From: Trichoplusia ni
Lineage: Eukaryota; Arthropoda; Insecta; Lepidoptera; Noctuidae
DNA length: 64,000 nt
Assembly: GCF_003590095.1 (NCBI RefSeq)
Contig: NC_039480.1
Location: forward strand, 16,097,328-16,161,327
Reading direction: 5' to 3'
A program made the position numbers and the translations under genes. The notes below the pieces were generated by a model that did not search any database, was not told where the DNA came from, and saw only the letters and a list, made by a program, of their open reading frames with translations. Position 1 is the first letter of the stretch. Each line of letters begins with the position of its first letter. Positions 26,101 to 38,174 of the stretch are shown here, piece after piece.

Positions 26101-29100
26101 ATTGATCTGTCATCAATAGAAAGATGTTCTAGTTGTAATAAATAAGGATGTATCACCTGTTAGGTATTCTATTATATACACATGTTATATAATAGAATAT
26201 ATATGTTGAAATATATTATATATGTATTATATTATGTGAACTACATAGTTCTCTGGAGTTTTTGTCCACGTATTAGGTATTATCAGTATTAGTGAGATAA
26301 CTAATACAATGTCAAGCTAGGTATTATGCAAAATATGTGTGTCCATATATCAGATTACTGTTAGTGATTATATGTCATTATTACCAGCCTTACTTAGACA
26401 ACCCTTGTATGTGAGGACCATTAGAGGCTGACCTTTTATTGTGCTCATAACAGTTTTAATAATAGGTGTTCGTTTTATACGCCTTTTAATAATATTATAG
26501 GTGCTTATATTGGTTCCTACTGCATGAGTTCAGACTTCATGGATATTGTTGAACTCATGGTTAAATTGTGAGTTTCAATAGGCTAACTTATCAGCTCTTG
26601 ATCTTTAATAAAACTTCGCCAATACTGGAGTAGCAAACCTATACCTACTTGCTGCATTTACTAACTTAAAAAGGGGATCTTGGTGTGTTTTTTTGTCTTT
26701 AGTAACCCTAATTATAATCACAAGAGTAATTGCGCAAGACTAAGTTTTTTTTTAATACAAAATCGATGTCCATAGTTTCCAAGAACAATTAGAAAGTTTT
26801 TGGAAGTTCCTAGGTTATATAGAGCCTTAGAATTATTAATGCTCGTTAGTTGTAAGTATACCACCTCACGAGTCATGACCTCACGACCTTTCAGAACAGA
26901 TACAAACGTTGGTAAAACTATTTGTCGCTCATCGAGTTACAATATTAAATTTTTCGTTAATTGTGTGTTTGTGTGTGCGATTAGCGAAATATACAATATC
27001 TAAGTGATATTCAAATAAACTAAAAATTGCTGACTAGATTTGATAACTACTTCTTCCAAAAAAACACTTCATAAACCACCTAATAAGAGCTGTAGTAGAC
27101 TTAAAAAGTATAGTCCTAAAAAATCCCCTCGAGGGGGGGGGGGTGTATATAGGACAAATTATTTATTTAAAAAATCAAAGGGGATTTTTTGTTACTCATA
27201 AATATCCTCTATCATCCATCCAATTTATCCACGGGTCTAAAGTGTAATTCTTTCAACATAATAACTAAGAAGTCATTTCAAGATGTTATAGGTTAGTCAT
27301 AGATGTAGTACAAATCCATTTAATTACAATTGAAAGGACGTTACTCATTAAATGGCAACCAAAACAGAGTGACGCGTCGCCGGTTGCGGTCAACAGTCAC
27401 ATGACTTAGATTCAAGGTGGACCGACCATCGCCAATTAAAGCCACAAACCGAACCACTAATTGATATTTCTATGTATATAATTACCATATTTTTTTAAGA
27501 AACAACAATAATGTATCATTTTTTTTAAATTTTAATTGAAATTTGACATTTAATTGAAATACCTTAACAAAATTTGTTTTTTTTTGTAACGTACATTTCC
27601 GACGCTATCGAATCAAATCCTTTTGACGTGGGGGTTTTACAAACATTAAAATCAAAAGCACAGAGACAACATGCATTAGGACTCACAAAAAAATCTTGTC
27701 CTTCGCTGGGATCCAATTCGGAGCATGTCGCGCATCTTGGGTTTGACTTACCACCGTGCCAGTCGGCTTTCCGCGCAGTCATTTAAAATGCCATTAGCCG
27801 AAAACAATAATGAAGAATAGGCGACTAGTAAAAAGACATCATACATGTAATTAATATCACTCTCGAATTCTTAAAAGAATAATCATGACGGAAAGAAGTG
27901 GCAGAATCATTACTCATAAACATCTGTTAGTTAAATAGCGTTGCAAAGTGTCACCTATTTTGATGCAGATAGATGCGCGTGCGCCGGCCGCGCGGCGCGG
28001 CGTGCCGCTCACACCGACCTTATACGTCGAAGCCGCACGGTATTGTCTACATGAAATGTAAATAAATCTGAACCAATTTCCGAATCGAATTTCCTCTATC
28101 CTCGCGTCCTTGTGATTGAGGTAAATGCGCCGGCGCAGCTCTGATCATCTTCACGCCAATTAGTTACAATTGACGTTTCAGTGTTAGCGATTTGGTATCT
28201 ATAGCAATTTGCCTTGCGTAAGCACTTTAGATTATAATTAAAAGTAATTAAGATGTAGAAAAGTGAGGGTTTTGCTTTAATGCCTTAGGAAATTACGCAC
28301 TTATCTAAGCAAGAACAAAAATCTTTATCTTTATTAAATACACAATGGAAAACAATAACATTTATAGAAGTACGGTATGAAGGTCTTTTGCCAGATCTAT
28401 CCTCTGACATGATCTCCTGGAAGCCTGAATTCCCTTCAAAAAATCACTACAGCTTTAATATATATAACATTGTTGCAATATAAACTGCGATTTGCGTCAA
28501 TCGTCATTTGTAATGAGTGCCTAATTATGTTAATTAGAGAGTTAATATCTAATAAACTTTTTCGTGACTGGTGGAGCGTGACTCCCGGCTAATTTATTTG
28601 CGGACCATATTATCCATAATTATTAGCGTACAAATAGGAAATAATGACAAACGTTGGGTCTAATTTTCCTTTTGTGTCCTAAATTAGCGTGTTTCGTTAT
28701 ACTTACGAGTGTAGGTATTCAGTAAACTTATATTAATGAATAAAGTTCGTGATTTGCAGCTTATAAATATTGTGTCAAAACGTTTCCTGAGCGACTGCGA
28801 ATATTTATTCAATTGGACAGTTAGCAAGTATTCCCAATTTAAGTTTTGTTGCATGTATGCATTTGAATTTATTCCTTCTTTTATTTGTATCCCATTTGAC
28901 ACTTTAGGTAAAATATCTCTACTTTATAAAATTAAATATCCTCTGGTCCAAGTTTGGGTACAAAGTAGCATTTTTTGACCTCAGAGAATATAGACTTAGG
29001 CTGACAAACCCTTAAACAGGTTTTATATTTTCTAGCTGTGCAGAAGAAACGGCCCAACAATCTCAACAGCATAACACGTTTTGAACAATTTAATGAACAA

Positions 29101-32100
29101 TAATAACGTAGGTACATATCTGTGAGCATTCGTTTCATTATCGAGAAAGGAAAAAGAAAATTTAAAATTTATGAAAGATTTATTTTAGATAGAGGTGGAT
29201 TTTAGATATAAAGTGTTTTTATGTGTAAGTCTTTAAAACGTACGCGTTAGCAAACTAGATGCTAGGACAGATAATCAAGCGCCTTCAAATTCGAGACACA
29301 TAAAACTTTATGGAGGCTTTCAAGGTTGTGAACAGTGATAACATAGTCGTTTTGCTCTTCAAACAAGCCAAGATAGATGGATTGTCGTTAATTAATTACT
29401 TGCACCATTATTATTTTTAATTAGGACAAGATCACTTACTTTACCGACAAGGCTTACTAAACTTACTTTGAAATATTCAACGAATAATTACACCCTATTT
29501 ATATTACAAACGCGAAAGTTTATATATTTGGATGTATGGAAGTTTGTTATTCTTTCACGCAAAAACTGAACGAATTTAGATGAAACTTGGTACAAGGATA
29601 GTTTATATCCTGGATCAACATAATATATCTAGTATTTATTCCATTTTTATGTTCCCGTGGGATCGTTTAAGATTTATAGCAGGCGGGCCCGCGGGCACAG
29701 CCTGTAAAAAATAAAGCTGAATCATAGACTCCAAGTAGCTTGCTCATGTTTTAAATAAATAAAAATCTGACTATTGAACAGCAAGAAAGCCCTTTGTTCT
29801 ACAATGTTTAGGTTTTAGGGTGACTTACACCCACCCTTTAGGAAGGTGAGTATTGCGTGAAACATGTCGACCTATGTAACATAAACAATAAAGTTCATGG
29901 GTGAAATATGCGCACATAAACTTTGATGCTTTACAAACAAGACTGTTTTTATTATTAAGATTGTGTAATTATAATAATCTTAAAGACAACAATCGTATTA
30001 TTATAAACTCATGTTTTTAGAAACTATAACAAAGCTTTCATCTGTGCACTTTTACCTCAACTTCGAGGAAAAGGACAGAAGGTAGACACGTAAAAGAATT
30101 GTCTTAAGTCATCTTAAAACAAAATTTAAGATCATTTGAAGTCACAAATCTTTAATTACTTCGTTATATGCCTTTTATCTTCATTATTGTCTTAATTAAT
30201 TACCTTTCTACATAGCGTTACACTTTAAAACAGACGTCACATCTTTATGAGTCAATCTAATTCGCACGCGGCACAATAAATTAATTACGTAATTTACAAT
30301 GTTTTAGTCATGTTTGTTTGGATGTTGTAAAATTCTTACAATATACCAAGAATAGTAAGTTGAAACCAGTTTATAAAAGACTTTTCATAGACAGTTACAA
30401 CTCATTTATGTTACTTACTTTGACTAATACGCGTTTATACACAGTAGTCTGATAATAACATAATTATCTTTGTTACAGTCATTAATAATAAATGTTTTAT
30501 TTATTCAGTGTGTCACTGTTGCTGTAAATCTGAATGAGGTTTAGTTTTTAAGATATGTTTTTATATTTTTTTTATTTATATATCGTATTGAAAACGATAC
30601 CTACGTCTAAAGAACTATTGCTTCGTCCTATTTGGAAAAAGCAGGCAAAACTTATAAGCTGAATTACCAATTGTGTTCATATGCCTATACCTGGATTCCA
30701 AAAATTATTATCTCGGCAATCCGCAGTGAGCTAGCGTGGTGATATTGATCACCACGCTAGCTCAAACCTTCCCAATATGGAAAAAGGACTGTGCCCAGCA
30801 GTGGGATGAATATAGGATATTATATTATAACATATTACCTGCCCAATATAATGTAACGACTGTGTTTCTACCTTAAACACCTTAACCAAAGAAAGGTTGG
30901 AGACGAAAAGGTAAAATTGAAAATGGTTTTAAAATTAGTGCTTCCCATAGTTTCTTTAATATTTCATAGCAATACCTGGTCTATAATCGTGACGTATGCT
31001 TATTTTTACTAAGATATGCACATTGAATTGCCTTAGTTTGTTGACTCTAGGTTTAAAAATGTAGAGTTCGAATACATTTTGCTCAAAAGTCGGGGCTTTA
31101 ATCAAAGACTACAGATAAACAATTGCAGGTACATAATTGCAGTAATTTCTGTAGATGGCTGAACATTTAAATAAACTTTAGTAGCTACACATAAAATGTA
31201 ACGGCTAGCGCTAACTGATATGTCGCAGCCATTTAAAATCCATAATTCAGCTAATTCTGTGAAGTATATGCAGTCGGTGAGTGACGTCAGCAGACCAACA
31301 CTATTATTCATCCAGTGTAGAAATATGACTAGTATATAAAATATTACAATAAGAAAAAACTAAGAAAACATTCACAAAAATAGGTTAAAACAAATATTTT
31401 CATAAAACATAATCCTTTCGCTTTTATCTCTTTAATTAGTAAGAAATTTGCCCCAAAACGTTTCATTACGCACGAGATAATGTGAAGATAAACCTTACAA
31501 AGATTAAACGAAGTACCGCTGCACAAAAATGTGTACCTACAATGTGTACTGACTTAAGCCAAAATGAGTAAATAGGCAAAGGAAACTGGGATGATAGCGG
31601 CCATCGGCAAACGAGGCGCTATTGGTGTTTAACAAATAATTCCTAGGAGGATGCGTAGTTCAAATATCATGCTACGTATAGGATTAAAAGAAAGATAAAG
31701 GACCAGAGGGTCTACCACCATGTATTAAAATAATATTATTGTAGTTGTAGAAGTGTGATGGCGATATAAACAGCGTAGAGCGGCATCTCTCTTCTGCACC
31801 TTCAAAATATCCTGAAATGAAATCAGTTTCCATTCGTTAATGTACAAAAACTAGCTCTCAGTGCCGGCGTAAGGGCCACTGACACCCCGGGCGAAAATAT
31901 TGTGGCGCCCACTTGAGGGAAGTAATATCAAGTGTTAGTTTTTTGCTGATCCCAAGTAAAATTATATTAAAAACTTAATCTTTCCTTTTCCACCTCTAGC
32001 GTAGAGCACAGTTCTGAGGGTTTGCGCCAGGAGAGGCAAGAGACTCCAACTTCAGACCTTGGCGCCCCCCAGAATTTGTCACCCTGGGCCATCGCCCCAT

Positions 32101-35100
32101 CAGCCCCCCCCCCCCTAACGCCGGCACTGCTAGCTCTACATTTTTACTAGCAATCTCTATACCATTGACATTCCTAAGTTATTGAACCATATCTGTAAAA
32201 GTGCATTGTATCAGTGTTCTTACTACAACTTATAGAGCAAACATGCAAGCAAACTATGTAAGTAAGTAGGTAATTAGGATGTACCTAATACCTTTCAGAT
32301 CGAATAAGAATGTAAAACATATTTAATGTACTCGTAGTCCGCGGCTTAGCGTTAATCTAAGAGTAAATCTTGTGGATATCTCAGAGAATTGGTTCATAAT
32401 GTTATCAGCGTCCACAAATATTAGCATTGTTGTCGTTAGCAGCTCCTCTCCGACCTTGCCACACCATGGATCCATATATTAAACTGATACTACACGTCTT
32501 ACGGCAAACAATCGGGTATTGTTATTGAAAAGAGAGTTTGTTTAACACGCAATTGCTGTCACAGTGTGTATACGTGATCGAGCATAGATAAAATTAATAA
32601 TGAAATACATAACGCCGGTAACGTTACGTTCGTACATTGTTTCCTTAAAATAAAGACACCAAGGAGTCTGTATACCTTGACATGTAGATCTGAGAATTAG
32701 TTATTCATCGTGATCTCGTTTGTGGGATCATTCACTTGAAACGTAACGTTTATATCATATTTGTAACATTAACATACAAACAGTATTGTAGATTATACAT
32801 AATTTTTTAGTTGTTGGGGATGAAATTGTCTCCATCCAGTACAACGTAGAGTTAACACAATTTTCCATTTTAGTAAAGATCCTTTTCAGTGTCTTTATCC
32901 CCGTTGAGTGCAATTCGGTCTTGATTCCTTTTCTTCCTTTGATTCCTTGATTCCGTGCAAATAAGTTTCAAATACAAATACAAATACAAAGTCTTTATTC
33001 GTAGAACATAGGTAGTAAATAGGTGTTACATCAATGGAAATGACCGCTATGTCTAGCCGGGACCGGCATACAAATATTTTTAGTTTAACACTGAAAATTG
33101 AATTTACACTAATTGATAACATAGTAACAAAGTTTCAGATGAACAAATCACCTGCCCTTTTATTCGTTAGTTACCCGCCAGCACATTTATATAGAAATAC
33201 CTTATTATAAATTAACATTCAAACCAAAGTAAAAAAAGAACAGAATTTTAAAATTTCTTTTACTTAAACATGCAAGAGGAAGAAAGAGCATCTTATTGTA
33301 AAGTAGAGGTTTCCTCCTAAATATATTCACGGTCTATTGTTAACCTGTCAGACCCTGAATTTCGCTGCAATCGATACCTATCAGAATTTGAACAATGACA
33401 ATCTGCCGCGGCCTTGGTTGCGATGGAACACTTCCTTATTGCTAACTTAAACTGAATAATTATGTCAATCGCTTTCATTTTCGGCATTCGCTCCTATTTT
33501 TAATGTCGCCTTCTAGAAGAAAATATTTGAACTGAACGAACTATTCCAACAGGGTTGTTAAAGGATTAAGCTGAAGTTATACCTTAAAATCTGGTTTTAT
33601 ATCTAGGTAGCTGTTGGCGGTCATCCCAAATGCCTACTTATTTATTCAGTTAATCTCCTATCATTAGGAGGGCATGAGGTTAACTGTGAACATGGCTTTG
33701 CGGTCAGTACCCTAATGAGCCTTATTGATAAATTAAAACACACTATACCTCGCATACGGAGACCGCGGCTCGGCAACCGTAAGGTAGGACGCCCGCCCGC
33801 CAGGTGGACCGATGACCTGAGAAAGGTCGCTGGAGGGGACTGGATGCGGAAGGCGGAGGACCGGGTGTTGTGGCGTAAATTGGGAGAGGCCTATGTCCAG
33901 CAGTGGACTATGATTGGCTGATTGATTGATTGATTGATACCTCGCATATACTTAGCTAATTACAAAATAAAAATAAAGATTATTTTAAGAAATCTGATTT
34001 CATACTACAACCCTATAGATACTAAGAACATACTACAACCATGGCTAACAGTAATCCTTCAAGAACAAACGTCAGTCGTAGCAAGATGTTGTTGTTTATA
34101 ATTATAATAACCGGCTACTATCCTGATGTGACACGTACAAGGTGTATGAATTATTGATAACGTATCGCACATTAGTGCTAATGGCCACGCTTTTACCCGC
34201 GGCGACGGCGGCCTTAGCTGCCAGTACTGTAGACTAGGAATCGGGATAAGGAAAACGATCGATGGCTTAAAATCAATGTTACAAATTTTGCGTGTTGCCC
34301 TCGAATGAGGCCGCTAATTGTGTGCGTGAGTCTGACGGTATACGGTACGTGATGAGACGACGAATGATCTATTGTTGTCAAAACTCATGATTATCATCTC
34401 GTGCTCGTTAATCGATCATCGTTGACTATACGAAGATCTCGATTATAAGTCATCGAATTAGGACCGTTAGTGCCTGTGCCGATTTAGATTCATATAATTC
34501 TCGATCATCATCGACTGTACAAACAGCCGAGTGGTTGTGGCCACCACGCCGAAGCTACTTTTGTACTTCTGATAGCACAACTACACACTACTTCACATGA
34601 AATGAATAAATAAAATCACAAATGTATAACAACAAAACTATCTCTATTTCATTTCAGGCTTAGTGTAGCCCCCGATTGTCCGAGCCTGGAGAAGGGAGAT
34701 ATCTACACGCAGTCTGAGTTCCTCGGGCGGCTGGCTCACCAATGCCGCTACGACCGGCTGCTGCTGCCCACCTACCAGACCGGGGACACGGTCTACGTCC
34801 ACGCCAGCGCCTACGTCTACTTCATACAGCCCGCCGAGGCACATGATCTGGTAAGACTTCGCTTAGCTTGGCAGAGCCACAGGGTCATTATAAACTGGTT
34901 CAATTTAAATGTACTTAGTATGAGTGATGTAATCTAGTCCATTTGTTTTTTCAGAATTTCAAACTTCATTTCCTCCTCCAACTTCGATGGACTGATCCCC
35001 GATTAGCATACGCGTTGTACTCTCCAGAGAGATCAAGGATTATTGGTGAAAGCGACTTGAGAGAGCGGATATGGGTTCCTCATTTATACATGTCAAACGA

Positions 35101-38100
35101 GCAGTCTTCCAGCTTGATGGGTACGGACAGTAAGGATGTCCTGATATCAGTCACTCCGGACGGCGAGGTACTCTTCAGCCGGAGAATGCAGGCAGTTCTT
35201 TACTGCTGGATGAACTTACAGAAGTTCCCCTTCGATGACCAAACCTGCTCAATGAACCTAGAGAGCTGTAAGTAATACCTACTCGTAGTCATAATACTTT
35301 ATCTACATTTGTAAACCACATTTGCATTAAACATTGCACATATTTTACCCTATTTGTAATTCTGACTCACAAGTGCGCAAAATATAACAGACAAATGGAA
35401 TTTCTAAACAAGTTTCCTTCAACTTTAATTCTAGGGAAGTACAACGCGTCCATCTTACGACTGATGTGGGAAAAGAACAACCCGGTGCGTTTGTCATCGG
35501 AACTCCATCTGACGGAATACTCACTACTGGATTTTTGGACCAATGAATCTGTTGTACGTGGAGATATTGAGAACATGCGTCTCGGCGGAGGTAGATGTAA
35601 TGTCAATTTTCTATGTTTGTGACGTCTTAATTTCTTGGGTACTATTTCCTCTAACACCTATTAACCTTTTATGAATGTTATCGTTTCAGCTGGAAATTAC
35701 AGCGCTCTGAAGTTCACGTTCAAACTGGGCCGTGAGGTCGGCTACTATCTCATGGATTACTTCATTCCATCCATGATGATTGTGGCCATGTCATGGGTAA
35801 CATTCTGGTTACAAGCGGATGCATCAGCTCCAAGAATCACATTAGGTACGGAAAAAATAACTTGTTTAAGAAATACCCTGTGAGCTAAATGAGGACCAGA
35901 CAAATATTTATAAAATGTTTTGTCTCGTTCTAGGTACCAGCACCATGTTATCATTCATCACATTGGCGTCATCACAAGCGAAGACTCTACCGAAGGTGTC
36001 GTACATCAAAGCAAGTGAAATTTGGTTCCTGGGTTGCATAGGATTCATCTTCTCAGCTTTAGTAGAATTTGCCTTTGTCAATACTATCTGGCGTAGAAAG
36101 TAAGTTGTCACATTTTTTTACATAGATTCAATACCTTTTTTTGTTTACCCATTGGAAAACCATATGGACTTTCTTCGCCCTAGGGTAAGTGAAAGGGTTC
36201 TACCCCTTTTCCGTTCCTTGTTGTCGGGAGCCAAGCGGGAACGCTCTCGCAAACTACCGCGAACATATAGTTTCGTTACCTAAACCAATCGGGTTTGGAA
36301 TATAATTGTCTTGAATATAATAAGGAAATCAAGTCCGAATCTCGATATACTTAATACCTTCAACAGTACGCTCAGGCCTAAAATGGGCCACTATACAACG
36401 GCTCTAAACATACTTACTTTTCTTATAAAGGAAAGCGGTAAGCTTGAAGAAGGTGAACAGCAAGTACATATTGAAGAGCACGCTGACGCCGCGGCTGGCG
36501 CGCAAGGAGTTGCAGAAGGAGCTGCAGGAGTCGTCGCCGCAGCTCAGCAAGTCGCGCTCGTGCTCGTCTCTCAACCAGGAGACCAGCAGCGACCCGGCCG
36601 GGCCCGGCTACAACAACTACCTGACCGTACACGTACGTATCTTGCTATAAACGATGGTTATTTTGATTAAGGGAAGTTGTTTGATAAAGAAACGTCTAAT
36701 TAAACGGTTTGTAATGATTCAATTGATCAAGGGGTAGATATCGATAGACGTAGATAGGGATAGACGGGGGATATTTGATTAACTGATTTCCAAAATTGTT
36801 CAAAATTTTATTAGGCTCAGAAACTACACACTATATTTTTTTGCGAATATAAAAGTAGAATGTGAAATCAGTACCCCTGTATTTAAATATTTAAAATATT
36901 GTTTCCATAAGTTATCATCACATTTAAAAAATATTACTGGGTCATCAATATTCTTTTCCGAATTATTTAATAGCTATTGTTAGCCATCAGATTAGGCAAT
37001 AGGCTTCACGCGTTGATTTTCTAATATGTTATATCGTATTTACTGACACATCTTTTGCACAGAACTCTGTTTAAAATATTGCCCACATTATCACCTGAGC
37101 TTAGCCAGCCTAGATTAGCATAATTTCTAGACATAAAATTAATGTTTCACACTTCTCTTAATGCTACAATGGTGCGAGGCGACAAGGTAAATTACATTTC
37201 ATTGTTATATAAATGGTAATTAACAAATAATGAATTGTTTCATATTAGTTCCATTTTTATAATTTGATACAAATTTATACAAATAGGTTCGTGGATCACA
37301 ATCATGTTAATAAAGCCGTGACTAAATGTTATTAACATCTGAAATAAGTTTTACCGAACGTACCTATTTAAGATTATGAACAATTTATAATGAAGCAGTA
37401 AACCGGTAACAGGGCAAGTCGGTCATCTATTAAACGTTTGTAGGTAAATAGATAAATCAAACGATTCATAACCATTCCATGAGTAAAAATCGTAGCATGA
37501 GGAAGCGGAAACATTTTCCCTTATGGTAATATTGTGCAACCGTCAAGTTATACACGCGAGGATGTTTAATGTAACAATCATCGATATCTCTCGATCACAT
37601 CTCTCTCGATCACATCTCTCTCAAGGAATTCATTAAAGGGGTGTAAGGTTTTTTCATATAAGGTCCAAGTTTCTATAACATTACTTGAATTTAGAAGGAA
37701 GGTTTTTCAGTTTAATCAATGCGCCCTAGGTATAAAGTTTGTTTGGACACGTCGATTAAAAGTAAATCATTGATACCGTGTTTATAGAACCCTCATAATC
37801 CACTCTGAGGGTTCTTCAAACACAAACGTCGAATATAGCATATACAACCTACCTAACCCTATACAACCTACCATTAAATGACAAATTCATCCAACGCCAT
37901 TATTACAATCGGCTGTATAATTTTCCAGAGCTTCCCGTCTGCCATGAACCTGCCAACGATCACGACGCAGAGCTTCGACGACCTCATCGGGCAGGGGGGC
38001 AAGCAGCAGCAGGGCCACGGCAGCGAGGGGTCCGACGAGCCCCCCAAGCACACCTGGACCACCATGACCCCGCAGGAAATCGCCACGTGGATCGACAAAC

Positions 38101-38174
38101 GATCGAGGATCATGTTCCCCCTTCTCTTCATCCTGTTCAACATCATATACTGGACATTCGTTTATTGTCTATAA
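20157..38174 (+). CDS. pHCl-1: Cys-loop ligand-gated chloride channel, pHCl-1-like
   Basis: This is a pentameric anion channel subunit of the plasma membrane, closest in my judgement to the insect pH-sensitive chloride channel pHCl-1. Exons are 20157-20233, 34658-34850, 34955-35267, 35435-35590, 35690-35845, 35934-36099, 36431-36632 and 37929-38174; all GT-AG, phases agree, 502 aa. Exon 1 encodes a signal peptide (MDTIISIIYTLLIVICHNAQG). The ligand domain carries the Cys-loop pair C174/C188 (C-x13-C with FPFDDQTC). I see no second loop-C cysteine pair as found in glutamate- and histamine-gated channels. TM1 is about 265-287, TM2 about 293-313 starting APRITLG as in anion-selective pores, TM3 about 326-348, TM4 480-502. 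The long intracellular loop has a Ser-rich stretch and acidic and Gln runs. The 14.4 kb first intron is large, and exon 1 is joined by phase and signal peptide logic, so it is less certain than the rest. Paralogues of the family remain an alternative name. Confidence 0.85.
21949..22160. repeat. MITE-like element with inverted ends
   Basis: The left end reads 'accataaaacggggtgaat' (21955-21973). The right end reads 'atttaccccgttttaccga' on the plus strand, which is an imperfect reverse complement of it. The core AAAACGGGGT is identical in both arms. The interior is AT-rich and non-coding. No clear target duplication was seen, so the superfamily is not assigned. Confidence 0.5.
23145..23290 (-). 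repeat. Interspersed repeat, second copy (reverse of 3440-3625)
   Basis: Read on the minus strand, this stretch contains 'atatccccacgtcgtgcc' followed by a cgtggg-type segment. The same string occurs on the plus strand near 3518-3537. The two copies are inverted relative to each other and diverged outside the core. The family is unknown to me. Confidence 0.55.
26165..26199. repeat. Perfect AT-rich palindrome
   Basis: Arms of 14 bp (26165-26178 and 26186-26199) are exact reverse complements around a 7-nt loop. The sequence is almost only A and T. It lies in the chloride channel intron and is followed by further TATATA-like sequence. Confidence 0.8.
27118..27190. repeat. 73-bp inverted repeat around an 11-G run
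   Basis: Arms AAAAAATCCCCT (27118-27129) and AGGGGATTTTTT (27179-27190) are exact reverse complements. Immediately inside the left arm is a run of 11 G (27133-27143). This may be a very small MITE or a fold-back element. Confidence 0.6.
27632..27785 (-). repeat. tRNA-derived SINE-like fragment, second copy
   Basis: It shares 'gggttttacaaacatt' and 'gcacagagacaacatg' with the copy at 5.7 kb. The B-box position is degenerate here ('gggatccaattcgg'). An open frame across it (27574-27786) is a by-product of the repeat. It lies in the first intron of the chloride channel gene. Confidence 0.5.
27960..28140. promoter_or_regulatory. CpG-rich block in the chloride channel intron
   Basis: The densest part (27974-28005) is composed of CG-rich words such as gcgccggccgcgcggcgcggc, and a second cluster is at about 28126-28140. 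The surrounding intron is strongly AT-rich. It could be an internal promoter, an enhancer or a transposon remnant; the sequence does not decide this. Confidence 0.3.
29497..29705 (-). repeat. Lepidopteran interspersed repeat ('GTTTTTGCG' family)
   Basis: It carries the hallmarks seen in six other places in this window: an end with 'attacaaacgcgaaagttt', the words 'gatgaaacttggtacaaggatagttta', and a GC-rich 'gcgggcccgcgggcac' end. Orientation is opposite to the copies at 47.2 and 58.9 kb. The family looks non-coding and dispersed; it resembles non-autonomous Helitron-like repeats of Lepidoptera, which I infer only. Confidence 0.6.
30728..30763. repeat. Perfect 16-bp hairpin
   Basis: Arms 30728-30743 and 30748-30763 are exact reverse complements (gagctagcgtggtgat / atcaccacgctagctc) around the loop attg. 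It directly abuts a retrotransposon tail at about 30770-30830. Confidence 0.85.
30764..30830 (+). repeat. Non-LTR retrotransposon 3' tail
   Basis: It contains 'gtgcccagcagtgggatga' followed by 'tataggatattatatt', the typical 3' end of an abundant lepidopteran LINE. Only the tail is present. Confidence 0.65.
31851..32137. mobile_element. Non-autonomous hAT-type MITE with 8-bp TSD
   Basis: The element is 31859-32129 (271 bp). Its ends are CAGTGCCGGCGTAAGG and, in reverse complement, CAGTGCCGGCGTTAGG: inverted repeats with one mismatch in 16. It is flanked by the exact 8-bp duplication CTAGCTCT at 31851-31858 and 32130-32137. An 8-bp duplication with CA-start ends is the hallmark of hAT transposons. 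The inside is GC-rich, has a 12-C run at 32104-32115, and codes for no transposase, so it needs an enzyme from elsewhere. It lies in the first intron of the chloride channel gene. Confidence 0.85.
32964..33100. repeat. Microsatellite plus retroelement-like tail
   Basis: A short (CAAATA)n tract at about 32968-32989 leads into 'caaagtctttattcg' and a GC-richer segment. Such an arrangement is often the 3' end of a retrotransposed copy read on the reverse strand. The identity is not certain. Confidence 0.3.
33715..33938 (+). mobile_element. 5'-truncated LINE: C-terminal end of reverse transcriptase ORF
   Basis: An open frame, 33715-33921, encodes the characteristic C-terminus GRPPARWTDDLRKVAGGDWM and then EDRVLWRKLGEAYVQQWT, which is the end of ORF2 in many insect non-LTR retrotransposons. 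The codons for 'YVQQWT' are the 'cagcagtgga' tail motif. After the stop codon (33919-33921) a (TGAT)n microsatellite tail runs to about 33938. The 5' part with the polymerase domain is missing, so this is a dead copy. Confidence 0.8.
37592..37621. repeat. Two-copy 15-bp tandem repeat
   Basis: The unit cgatcacatctctct occurs twice head-to-tail (37592-37606, 37607-37621) in the last intron of the chloride channel gene. Confidence 0.85.

Larger units (their letters stand above)
20234..34657 (+). other. 14.4 kb first intron of the chloride channel gene
   Basis: I found no nested gene with recognisable protein in this intron. It contains a MITE-like element (21949-22160), a GC-richer repeat (23145-23290), a 73-bp G-run hairpin (27118-27190) and a SINE-like piece (27632-27785). 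It also holds a CpG-rich block (27960-28140), an interspersed repeat (29497-29705), a hairpin plus LINE tail (30728-30830), a hAT-type MITE (31859-32129) and a LINE 3' fragment (33715-33938). Alternative 5' exons for the channel gene could hide here. Confidence 0.6.

Noticed and set aside
33715..33921. 68-codon open frame that looks like a small Arg-rich protein gene
   Set aside because: Its sequence is the C-terminus of a LINE reverse transcriptase with the usual tail motif and a microsatellite end, so it is a transposon remnant.
36311..36670. 119-codon frame rich in Ala, Glu and Gln over the chloride channel
   Set aside because: It is a different reading frame of channel exon 7 plus flanking intron; the spliced frame gives the conserved KKVNSKYILK segment instead.
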